Origin: Acidobacteriota bacterium
GTDB taxonomy: Bacteria; Acidobacteriota; Terriglobia; Acidoferrales; UBA7541
Length of the DNA: 5,034 nucleotides
Assembly (NCBI GenBank): GCA_019239815.1
Contig: JAFAZL010000343.1
Coordinates: 1-5,034, forward strand
Direction of reading: 5' to 3'
The translations under genes were made by a program, and so were the position numbers. Below are positions 1-5,034 of this stretch, piece by piece. The stretch's first letter is position 1, and every line of letters starts with the position of its first letter. The notes beneath the pieces are model-generated. The model searched no databases. It was not told the origin of the DNA and worked only from the letters and a program-made list of their open reading frames with translations.

Positions 1-1
1 G

Positions 2-709
2 GAGCTGCTCAACCACGAACTCCGCCATCTCTCGGGCAGCCTCCTCATGGCACAAGATGAAGAGCGCCGTCGCATCGCACGCGAACTCCACGATGGTCTG
101 GGACAGGAACTCAGCGCCGCCAAAATGATGATCGACTGCCTTCCGGCGAGCGTACCGCAGTCTGAGCGCAACGACACCGTTCTCGCCGAAGCCAGCGAAT
201 CGATCAATCGCGCGATTCAACAAGTGCGCAGCCTCTCGCACCTTCTCCATCCGCCTCTGCTCGATGAGGTCGGCCTTCGGTGCGCACTTGAGCCCTATCT
301 CGAGGGTTTCTCTAAGCGCAGCGGCATCGAAACGTCTGTGGAGGTCAAGCCCGGCGAATTTCCACGTCTCAAACCCGAGCTCGAAACGGCGATCTTCCGC
401 ATCGTCCAGGAAGGGCTGACCAACGTCTTCCGCCACTCTGGCGCCGACAAAGCTTCCGTCGTCATTGAAAAATCGGACCGTGAAATCGTCGTTGCCGTCC
501 GCGACAATGGCAAAGGACTCGGCGAAAACATCGTCGAGTTTCGACCGGGCAGCATCGGCATCGGAATATCCGGGATGCGCCAGCGCGTGAAAGAATTCGG
601 CGGCGAAATCCGACTGCACAACGTTCACCCCGGTACGCTCGTCGAGGTGGTCATTCCGATCACTCTGGCAAGCCAGGTCCTTCGCCCCGCCCAAGCTGTC
701 ACAACCTAG
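2..709 (+). CDS. Sensor histidine kinase, NarL/DegS type (HisKA_3 + HATPase_c), 5'-truncated by window edge
   Basis: This is the C-terminal kinase core of a two-component sensor; it autophosphorylates a histidine and passes the phosphate to a response regulator. The reading frame is open from base 2 and reads ELLNHELRHLSGSLL before the first ATG at 47. That matches the helix usually preceding a HisKA_3 domain, so the ATG at 47 is internal and the sensor part lies upstream. The dimerisation/phosphoacceptor motif ARELHDGLGQ places the histidine at bases 89-91. The ATPase N-box is QEGLTNVFRHSGA (Asn near base 422), the G1 box DNGKGLG (about 503-523) and the G2 box GIGISGM (about 557-577). The protein ends with a short tail after the last ATPase strand, stopping at TAG 707-709. 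No transmembrane segment is visible in this part, so location and signal are unknown. HisKA_3 kinases usually partner LuxR/NarL-type regulators, and none is seen here; the nearest receiver is the convergent gene ending at 865. Confidence 0.95.
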   Translation, partial: ELLNHELRHLSGSLLMAQDEERRRIARELHDGLGQELSAAKMMIDCLPASVPQSERNDTVLAEASESINRAIQQVRSLSHLLHPPLLDEVGLRCALEPYLEGFSKRSGIETSVEVKPGEFPRLKPELETAIFRIVQEGLTNVFRHSGADKASVVIEKSDREIVVAVRDNGKGLGENIVEFRPGSIGIGISGMRQRVKEFGGEIRLHNVHPGTLVEVVIPITLASQVLRPAQAVTT

Positions 710-755
710 CGAACACACCAATCCGAATTTGGTTAAAGCAAATTTTCGCTCCGGA

Positions 756-791
756 GCCTACTTCTTGGCAGAAGCCTACTTCTTGGCAGAA
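756..791. repeat. Perfect 18-bp tandem duplication (2 copies)
   Basis: The unit GCCTACTTCTTGGCAGAA occurs at 756-773 and again at 774-791 without a mismatch. The base before each copy is also A. It lies in the gap between two convergent genes and is followed directly by a GC-rich palindrome. No coding frame seems to use it. It looks like a recent slippage duplication or a fragment of a larger dispersed repeat. Confidence 0.9.
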
Positions 792-798
792 ATGTGTA

Positions 799-821
799 GG
801 GGCGCAGCATCGCTGCGCCCC
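799..821. terminator. Strong GC-rich hairpin between convergent genes (bidirectional terminator or dispersed palindrome)
   Basis: Arm GGGGCGCAGC (799-808) pairs perfectly with GCTGCGCCCC (812-821) across a 3-base loop, giving a 10-bp stem. It sits between the stop codons of the histidine kinase (709) and the receiver gene (865), where it could stop transcription from both sides. Neither strand has a T-run after the stem, so it is not a classical intrinsic terminator. A REP-like intergenic palindrome is an equally good reading. The structure is directly visible; the function is inferred. Confidence 0.5.
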
Positions 822-864
822 ATGTCCGCAAGATTTCGTGACTTGTCTCGTTCCACTTTTTCTT

Positions 865-1254
865 CTAGTGCACTCGCTGCTGCCCCGCAGCCTCTTTATA
901 CTTCTGCGCCGTCGTCTCTACCGTCCCAATCAAATCCCAAGCTTGCGCCTTCGGAACGATCGCTGAAATCCCCGCGTCCTGAGCCGCTTCTTCCAAACCC
1001 TCTGCATTCAAGACCGTGAACAAAATCAGTGGCACGCTCGGATTCAGTACCGACATCCGCTTTGCCGCCTCGATCCCATTGATGTCGGGCATTGCCAGAT
1101 CGATCAGCACCACGTCAGGCTTCACACGCTGAAATTCCCGAATCCCGGAGCGTCCCGATTCCGCTTCGCCGCAAACTGTCCAGTCTCTCGAGCGCGCGAT
1201 CACTCTCAAAATCCGCCGCGTCGTCTCGCAATCGTCCACAATCAGAATACGCAT
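865..1254 (-). CDS. Single-domain CheY-like response regulator (receiver only)
   Basis: This 129-residue protein is a complete phosphoacceptor receiver domain with no DNA-binding or enzymatic output domain. It begins MRILIVDD, giving the acidic pair D7/D8. The phosphoacceptor is D52 in LIDLAMPDINGIE, the conserved Thr is T80 (LFTVLNAEG) and the conserved Lys is K102 (IVPKA). All key residues are therefore present. I chose the ATG at 1254-1252 rather than the upstream GTG at 1281 because the receiver fold starts at this Met and GGAGG lies 10 nt before it. The short C-terminal tail (KYKEAAGQQRVH) is polar. It probably acts by protein-protein contact or as a phosphate sink or relay. The adjacent convergent histidine kinase is a possible partner, but proximity is the only evidence. 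Its start overlaps a candidate small ORF upstream on the same strand. Confidence 0.93.
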   Translation of the reverse strand: MRILIVDDCETTRRILRVIARSRDWTVCGEAESGRSGIREFQRVKPDVVLIDLAMPDINGIEAAKRMSVLNPSVPLILFTVLNAEGLEEAAQDAGISAIVPKAQAWDLIGTVETTAQKYKEAAGQQRVH

Positions 1255-1433
1255 GGTCCCGGGCCCTCCAACGAGTAGCACACCCTGCCACCCAGGCCAA
1301 TTTTCGTAAACTCCACCAAACCCAGGGAATACAGCAGTTTTTGTACATCCCCTGACGTTCGGACCGGCAGATCGTCCAGCACTGAATATAAGGTGGTTTT
1401 AATTCTGATAAGGAAGAGTAATATCCGGGTCAC
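1242..1433 (-). CDS. Candidate small protein resembling the C-terminal half of a winged helix-turn-helix
   Basis: A 63-residue ORF with a GTG start at 1433 fills the gap between the receiver gene and the divergent VOC gene. Its last 13 nt overlap the receiver start, a spacing typical of translational coupling. The sequence has the rhythm of a winged helix: helix TTLYSVLDDLP, a recognition-helix-like TSGDVQKLLYSLGLVEF, then a wing-like TKIGLGGRVCYSLE. The pattern 'LGLVE-T-x-x-G-x-G-G-R-x-x-Y-x-L' is common in MarR/ArsR-like wings. Composition is balanced and leucine-rich, unlike the Arg/Pro/Ser-rich antisense shadows elsewhere here. Against it, no clear Shine-Dalgarno precedes the GTG. The frame stays open upstream to about 1466 without an ATG, so the true start is unclear and it could be a remnant. 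If real, it would be a small transcription factor cotranscribed with the receiver, standing in for its missing output domain. Confidence 0.45.
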   Translation of the reverse strand: MTRILLFLIRIKTTLYSVLDDLPVRTSGDVQKLLYSLGLVEFTKIGLGGRVCYSLEGPGPCVF

Positions 1434-1455
1434 TTCATCGGAGAGCGAAGCAACG

Positions 1456-1818
1456 ATGCGCCGATATCATCACGTGGGAATTCCCACCACCGAACCGAAG
1501 CCCGGCGAGACCCACCTGAAACACCTTAAAGTGTTTGTCGTCAGCCATGAGAAAAGCGAATTCGGCGTGGAGTGGATGCGGTTCGAAGCCGACGCGACAG
1601 TCCCTGATCTGGTCCGCCAAGTTCCGCACGTCGCTTTCGAAGTGACTAATCTCGCATCCGAACTCGTTGGCCGCGAAATCCTGATTCCTCCGAACAGCCC
1701 ATCCGCCGGCGTCCGCGTCGCTTTCATCGTCGAAAACGGCGCACCCATCGAACTGCTCGAATTCACCGATCCCAACCACCCTGCCCGTCGGCAGCCGAGT
1801 GAACTCGTCACAATCTAA
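1456..1818 (+). CDS. VOC superfamily (glyoxalase/dioxygenase-fold) protein with complete metal-ligand set
   Basis: This 120-residue protein contains two beta-alpha-beta-beta-beta half-modules of the vicinal oxygen chelate fold. The first opens with YHHVGIPT and the second with PHVAFEVTNL. The four usual metal-ligand positions are filled by H6, probably E39 (GVEWMRFE), H58 and E99 (PIELLEF), so a metal-dependent enzyme is plausible. VOC enzymes include glyoxalase I, epimerases, extradiol dioxygenases and antibiotic-resistance proteins; the substrate cannot be read from sequence. The frame is open upstream to a GTG at 1393. I prefer the ATG at 1456 because the fold begins there, GGAGAG lies about 10 nt before it (1440-1445), and the upstream codons are not VOC-like. 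No signal peptide is seen, so it is probably cytoplasmic. It stands alone on its strand and converges on the glycosyltransferase gene. Confidence 0.88.
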   Translation: MRRYHHVGIPTTEPKPGETHLKHLKVFVVSHEKSEFGVEWMRFEADATVPDLVRQVPHVAFEVTNLASELVGREILIPPNSPSAGVRVAFIVENGAPIELLEFTDPNHPARRQPSELVTI

Positions 1819-1842
1819 CTTCCGTCATCGCTCTCCAAACCG

Positions 1843-1856
1843 AAGTCTCGAGACTT
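1843..1856. other. 14-bp perfect palindrome between convergent genes
   Basis: AAGTCTCGAGACTT is self-complementary over 14 bases. It lies in the 53-bp gap between the VOC stop (1818) and the glycosyltransferase stop (1872). As RNA it would form only a 5-bp stem with a TCGA loop and no T-run, so it is a weak terminator at best. It may be a protein-binding site or chance. Confidence 0.35.
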
Positions 1857-1871
1857 ACCGGCCGACGGACA

Positions 1872-3395
1872 CTACGCATAGGATTGGAAACTTTTCCAGA
1901 ACTCCGGCCAAGCGGAACGGATGTTTCGGCAAACGTAGACCTTGTCACGATCACGAAGGTTTTCATTGACCACGCCGTAGCTGTTCGAAAGCTGCCCGGC
2001 GACCTGACAGGAAGCGAAGATTTTGTCTAACTCATCAGCTTTGAAACCGACCGCAATCACGACTTGCGGAGGAGGATCGCCGTAGCCACGGAGCCAGTTG
2101 GAATTCACGCCACTGATGGCGCGGGGCAAACCGTACTTGGGACCGTAAAGGTTCACCGCGCCGGCCTCGCCTTCGTCATAGGCTAAGACTGCTGAAACGG
2201 TGCGGTCGGCGGCCGGAAGTGAGTCACGCACGTGCGCAACCGTGGCCACCAGCTCTGGCCAGCCGATCTGCAGGTTGTACTGAAGCCCTGACGCGTCCTG
2301 TACGCGCCACCATGTCGAATTGATGGGCACAACAGGAAGAATGAGCGCAGCGACAGCCATACCGCCGATCAACTGCGGGCACCACGCTCTGACCAGCACA
2401 CGAGTCTGCCGCTCGCAGGGTAGCGACCGTAGCCACATTTCTCCCCATGCGGCACCGGCGGCGAGCAACATGGGGTAGGCCGGCGCGAGATAGTAGTCGC
2501 GGCCTCGAGCAACGAGAAACGCCACGAGTGTGACGACGTACATCCAGCCAATCATGCGCCAGCGCTTGCCTTCCGGCCGCGCGAAGACAAACCAGAGGCC
2601 AGCCACGCATAACGGCACCGTCGTCGGATTGAGCACCCGCCAGAGTTGGCTCACGAGAAAGTAGTCCGTCTCGCCCAGGCCCACATCCCGCGCGTGGATG
2701 CTGCGCATCCACGCAAGGCTAACGAAGTCGTGCCGATACTGCCACCAAAGGTTGGGCGCGAAGATGGCAAGCGCGAGGGCAACGCCGCAACAGAACCAGA
2801 GGCTGCGAAAATAACGCCGGTTCGGCGTCAACAGCATTGCGCCGAGCCCGCCGGCCGCAAAAAACGCCATGGTGTACTTCGTCATGAGCCCCAGTCCAAC
2901 GAAAGCGCCGACACCGAGCCACCATCGGGCGTCTTCCGTTTCAAGGAGCCGAACGACGCACCACGACACCGCAACCCACCACACCAGATCGAAGGACATG
3001 TAGGACATGAATGACCCGGTAAAAAAGACCGCGCCTCCGATGCTTGCGGCAAACGCGGACATGAGCATGGCTTGGCGGCCGCCGCCCATGGCGCGGGCCA
3101 TGAGGCCCGTGAGAACCGTCGTGAAGCCGCAGGCGATAGCGGCGAAGAAGCGAAAGCCGAAGAGCGACGTGCCGAAGACAGCGAGTTCGATACGCGCGAG
3201 GAAGGGCGTGATGGGTGGGTAGAGAACGTACCCCCACTCGAGATCGATGGCGTTGGAGTAGGTGAGCAGTTCGTCGCGGTGGAAGCCGTAGCGCGAGCCT
3301 GCGACGAGGTGCAATAGCGTAAAGCCCAGGCCGAGCAACCACAGCGCGTTGCTCGAACTCGACAGAATCCGGTCTGGGCGCGAGGACTCGTGCAT
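1872..3395 (-). CDS. Polytopic GT-C glycosyltransferase, family 39 (PMT_2/ArnT-like)
   Basis: This inner-membrane protein (507 residues from the ATG at 3395) should transfer a sugar from a polyprenyl-phosphate donor to a lipid, glycan or protein acceptor outside the cytoplasm. The first membrane helix is about residues 17-33. The first external loop carries the GT-C acidic signature YGFHRDELLTY (D41/E42) followed by LYPPITPFLARIE. A second conserved loop reads MSYMSFDLVWW (D136). Further hydrophobic helices continue to about residue 357. The last ~150 residues form a soluble domain with EAGAVNLYGPKYGLPRAISG and VVIAVGF, a tail I associate with acidobacterial-type family 39 proteins. Donor and acceptor cannot be assigned. 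An in-frame GTG at 3410 adds five residues (MKAGL); neither start has a strong ribosome site, and I prefer the ATG. The gene stands alone, divergent from the crotonase gene and convergent with the VOC gene. Confidence 0.92.
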   Translation of the reverse strand: MHESSRPDRILSSSSNALWLLGLGFTLLHLVAGSRYGFHRDELLTYSNAIDLEWGYVLYPPITPFLARIELAVFGTSLFGFRFFAAIACGFTTVLTGLMARAMGGGRQAMLMSAFAASIGGAVFFTGSFMSYMSFDLVWWVAVSWCVVRLLETEDARWWLGVGAFVGLGLMTKYTMAFFAAGGLGAMLLTPNRRYFRSLWFCCGVALALAIFAPNLWWQYRHDFVSLAWMRSIHARDVGLGETDYFLVSQLWRVLNPTTVPLCVAGLWFVFARPEGKRWRMIGWMYVVTLVAFLVARGRDYYLAPAYPMLLAAGAAWGEMWLRSLPCERQTRVLVRAWCPQLIGGMAVAALILPVVPINSTWWRVQDASGLQYNLQIGWPELVATVAHVRDSLPAADRTVSAVLAYDEGEAGAVNLYGPKYGLPRAISGVNSNWLRGYGDPPPQVVIAVGFKADELDKIFASCQVAGQLSNSYGVVNENLRDRDKVYVCRNIRSAWPEFWKSFQSYA

Positions 3396-3551
3396 CAACC
3401 CTGCTTTCACTCAAACTACGACATCTGCCTCAATAAAATTGCTCGCCGATCTCTAACAGATAAATCGCCTTAAAGGAGCCCAGGTTTCGGCTCAGGCAAG
3501 TGAAATCTGTTCCGAACCGCAGGCCACAAAAAAATACATCCTTTGGGCCTC

Positions 3552-3580
3552 TTGGCTATCCAAGCTACGAGCAATAGAGT
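3552..3580 (+). promoter_or_regulatory. Possible sigma-70-type promoter for the crotonase gene
   Basis: TTGGCT (3552-3557, 4 of 6 matches to TTGACA) and TAGAGT (3575-3580, 4 of 6 to TATAAT) are separated by 17 bp. They lie just upstream of the crotonase ribosome site. The predicted transcript would have a leader of roughly 15 nt. The match is weak and could be chance in a 190-bp divergent gap that must hold promoters for both genes. Confidence 0.25.
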
Positions 3581-3591
3581 ATCGGCTGCTG

Positions 3592-3597
3592 AAGGAG
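3592..3597 (+). promoter_or_regulatory. Strong ribosome binding site deciding the crotonase start
   Basis: AAGGAG lies 5 nt before the ATG at 3603. An in-frame upstream start at 3543 would add 20 residues (beginning MGLLAIQATSN) that look untranslated. This site argues for the ATG at 3603. Confidence 0.75.
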
Positions 3598-3602
3598 CAA
3601 AT

Positions 3603-4511
3603 ATGTCAACCGAAACCACAGGAAGTATCGCCGCAGTGGGCCGAGCCCCGCAACCTGCGGATTCCAATCCTCTCGACTTCGTGCCCGACAAGCCCGCACA
3701 GCTCCGCGTAACGCGCCGGGCCCCCGGCTATTGGCGCGTCACAATCGACAACCCACCAATCAATGTGATGGGCCCGGAAATGGTCCGGGAGTTCCAGCAA
3801 GTGATCAACACCCTCGAATCCGACGAGCACGCGAGGGTTGTAGTCTTCGACAGTGCGGTTGACGACTATTTCCTGAACCATTCCGACTTCACGGCGAAGC
3901 TCGAGGATCTCACCTCAATGCCGGCGGGTCCGACAGGCTTGCCGCCTTGGCCGGACTTTCTTGTGCGTCTCACTCGTTTGCCAGTCGCTTCAATCGCGCT
4001 GATTCGTGGCCGAGCAACCGGCAACGGCAGCGAAATCACCCTGTCATGCGACATGAGTTTCGCCAGCCGCGAAAAGGCCATCATCTCGCAATGGGAGGTT
4101 GGCGTGGGAATGGTCCCCGGTGGTGGTCCCATGGCGCGGCTGCCCAGACTCATCGGTCGAAACCGCGCTCTCGAGGTGCTCCTCAGCTCCGAAGATATAA
4201 GAGGAGACCAGGCTGAGGCCTACGGTTATGTGAACCGCGCTTTGCCCGACGCCGAGCTCGACTCTTTCGTCGAAGCGCTCGCCACTCGAATCGCAAAATT
4301 CGACAAGTGGGCGATTGCCGAAACAAAGCGCCTCGTCAATACCAGCCTGTCGCCAGATGTCGAGATCGGCGCCGGATGGGACGCGTGCATCGCTTCGCTC
4401 GGACGCTCTGCAGCCCAGGAAGGAATCAACGCATTGATGGCCCACGGCTTTCACAAACCCGGCGACGTCGAAAATCGCCTCGGATACTACCTCGGCCAGA
4501 TCGCGCGTTAA
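3603..4511 (+). CDS. Enoyl-CoA hydratase/isomerase family (crotonase) protein
   Basis: This 302-residue cytoplasmic protein has a crotonase domain that binds an acyl-CoA and stabilises a thioester enolate. The N-terminal ~33 residues are low in structure and rich in Ala, Pro and Thr. The core then begins at LRVTRRAPGYWRVTIDNPP. The CoA/oxyanion region reads DDYFLNHSDF (88-96), then GRATGNGSEITLSCDM (136-151), with G142 as the second oxyanion donor. The two acidic positions used by classical hydratases are present: E144 (GNGSE) and E165 (SQWEVGVGMVPGGGP). The following ARLPRLIGRNRALEVLL matches the family helix. The usual first oxyanion motif 'AGAD' is NHSD, so the exact reaction (hydratase, isomerase or hydrolase) is uncertain. 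It is about 40 residues longer than a minimal hydratase, mostly because of the N-terminal extension. No beta-oxidation partners are adjacent. The start is set by AAGGAG at 3592-3597. Confidence 0.94.
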   Translation: MSTETTGSIAAVGRAPQPADSNPLDFVPDKPAQLRVTRRAPGYWRVTIDNPPINVMGPEMVREFQQVINTLESDEHARVVVFDSAVDDYFLNHSDFTAKLEDLTSMPAGPTGLPPWPDFLVRLTRLPVASIALIRGRATGNGSEITLSCDMSFASREKAIISQWEVGVGMVPGGGPMARLPRLIGRNRALEVLLSSEDIRGDQAEAYGYVNRALPDAELDSFVEALATRIAKFDKWAIAETKRLVNTSLSPDVEIGAGWDACIASLGRSAAQEGINALMAHGFHKPGDVENRLGYYLGQIAR

Positions 4512-4589
4512 GCCGGCCCCGAAGCAATTTTCAACCTCGATTGCTCCGATGATGGAAACATTCTCGGTGAAGCGAAGTTCTCGTCCGCT

Positions 4590-4970
4590 TCAACGGCCAG
4601 GCTGGAACAGTTCGACCGGGTTCCCTGAAGGGTCTTCCAAAAGAATTTCAGATCCCCCAGGGCCACTTACGATGTCATTGCGGAAATGTAAATGCTCCTT
4701 CTGCAGCCGCTCGACTTCGCTTGATAGGTCGCGCACATTTATGATGATTCGATTCCAGCCGCCCGCCTCGGGCGTGCGCCCATCCGGCATTGGCTTGGCT
4801 GCTCCTCCCGGTCCAAACGGCGTGCTGAGTACGAGTTCCAGATTGCCCCGCGAAAGCATCGCGAAGTTCGGCTTGTTCTGTTGCTTGACGTGAAATCCCA
4901 AATATTTCGTATAGAACTCGACGGCTGGATCAAGTTCGTTGACCATGTAGCGGACTCTCACTGTAGTCAT
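4590..4970 (-). CDS. VOC superfamily protein with metal histidines replaced
   Basis: This 126-residue glyoxalase/bleomycin-resistance-fold protein has two VOC half-modules. The first is VRVRYMVNELDPAVEFYTKYLGF followed by NLELVLSTP. The second is GWNRIIINVRDLSSEVERLQ followed by LLEDPSGNPVELFQP. The fold signatures FYTKYLGF and DPSGNPVEL are clear. At the two usual histidine positions the sequence appears to have Arg (R5 and the Arg of GWNRIII), while the two Glu positions (E45 and that of NPVELF) are kept. A normal divalent-metal site is therefore unlikely; it may be a binding protein or use a different mechanism. I chose the ATG at 4970 over the in-frame ATG at 5033 because AAGGAGG lies 8 nt before it and the fold begins there. 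It converges on the crotonase gene with a 78-bp gap. Its promoter or upstream neighbour lies beyond the window. Confidence 0.92.
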   Translation of the reverse strand: MTTVRVRYMVNELDPAVEFYTKYLGFHVKQQNKPNFAMLSRGNLELVLSTPFGPGGAAKPMPDGRTPEAGGWNRIIINVRDLSSEVERLQKEHLHFRNDIVSGPGGSEILLEDPSGNPVELFQPGR

Positions 4971-4978
4971 GTCCGGTT

Positions 4979-4985
4979 CCTCCTT
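4979..4985 (-). promoter_or_regulatory. Strong Shine-Dalgarno for the second VOC gene
   Basis: On the minus strand AAGGAGG lies 8 nt before the ATG at 4970. It decides the start over the upstream in-frame ATG at 5033, which would add 21 residues unlike the VOC fold. Confidence 0.8.
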
Positions 4986-5034
4986 TGACTGCGGGCTGGC
5001 CTCGAACAGTACAGGAACAGCCGAAAGCACCATC

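Noticed and set aside
726..746. AT-rich stem (AATTTG/CAAATT) followed by TT after the kinase stop
   Set aside because: It has only six mostly A-T pairs with a 7-base loop, too weak for an intrinsic terminator; the GC palindrome downstream is more credible.
729..1019. Plus-strand 96-codon ORF across the tandem repeat and the end of the receiver gene
   Set aside because: It is Ser/Pro/Leu-rich, antisense to the receiver coding region, and translates the repeat and palindrome; no family resemblance.
1393..1455. In-frame GTG-initiated N-terminal extension of the first VOC protein
   Set aside because: The added 21 residues are not VOC-like and lie before a usable GGAGAG site at the ATG at 1456; the same DNA is better explained by the minus-strand small ORF or regulatory sequence.
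2224..2712. Long minus-strand ORF in another frame inside the glycosyltransferase
   Set aside because: It is rich in Arg, Ala and Gly with no domain signature, and it lies wholly within the clearly coding GT39 frame; it is a GC-driven shadow.
2941..3414. 157-codon minus-strand ORF overlapping the start of the glycosyltransferase
   Set aside because: It is extremely Arg- and His-rich and overlaps the helix-forming GT39 coding frame; it is a shadow.
4044..4454. Minus-strand ORF opposite the crotonase gene
   Set aside because: It is antisense to a well-supported crotonase frame and has no recognisable motif.
4523..4545. AGCAAT/ATTGCT inverted repeat between the crotonase and the second VOC gene
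   Set aside because: It has a 6-bp stem, an 11-base loop and no T-run; it could easily be chance, so it is not called a terminator.
4971..5033. N-terminal extension of the second VOC protein from the ATG at 5033
   Set aside because: A strong AAGGAGG lies within it, 8 nt before the ATG at 4970, where the VOC fold begins. Whether these bases also hold the end of another gene cannot be judged at the window edge.

Overview
The window is about 5 kb of moderately GC-rich bacterial DNA, roughly 57-60% GC by eye. It is gene-dense, with only short intergenic gaps, and no stretch over 300 bases lacks a gene. The gene mix and a GC-rich dispersed-type palindrome recall soil Acidobacteria (Terriglobales/Koribacter-like). 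That assignment is an impression from family resemblance; no phylogenetic marker is present. There are no rRNA or tRNA genes, CRISPR arrays, integrases or insertion sequences, so the window reads as ordinary chromosome.

Left part (1-1455): the 3' part of a NarL/DegS-type sensor histidine kinase (+ strand, cut by the window edge) converges on a single-domain CheY-like response regulator (- strand). Between their ends lie a perfect 18-bp tandem duplication and a strong 10-bp-stem palindrome. Upstream of the receiver gene on the same strand, a short ORF resembling the end of a winged helix-turn-helix overlaps the receiver start by 13 nt. It is a candidate small regulator not normally called.

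Middle (1456-3410): a small glyoxalase-fold (VOC) protein with an apparently complete H-E-H-E metal site (+ strand) converges on a large polytopic GT-C family 39 glycosyltransferase (- strand).

Right part (3411-5034): a crotonase (enoyl-CoA hydratase/isomerase family) gene with a strong Shine-Dalgarno is divergent from the glycosyltransferase. It converges on a second VOC protein (- strand) in which both metal-ligand histidines appear to be arginine.

Functional integration: the genes mostly alternate in strand (+, -, +, -, +, -), so apart from the putative wHTH/receiver pair there is no evident operon. The kinase and receiver are neighbours and could be partners, but they are convergent and separately transcribed. 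The two VOC genes and the crotonase are probably independent small metabolic units. I see no convincing undescribed multi-gene system. The best candidates for follow-up are the small wHTH-like ORF and the palindrome/tandem-repeat region.
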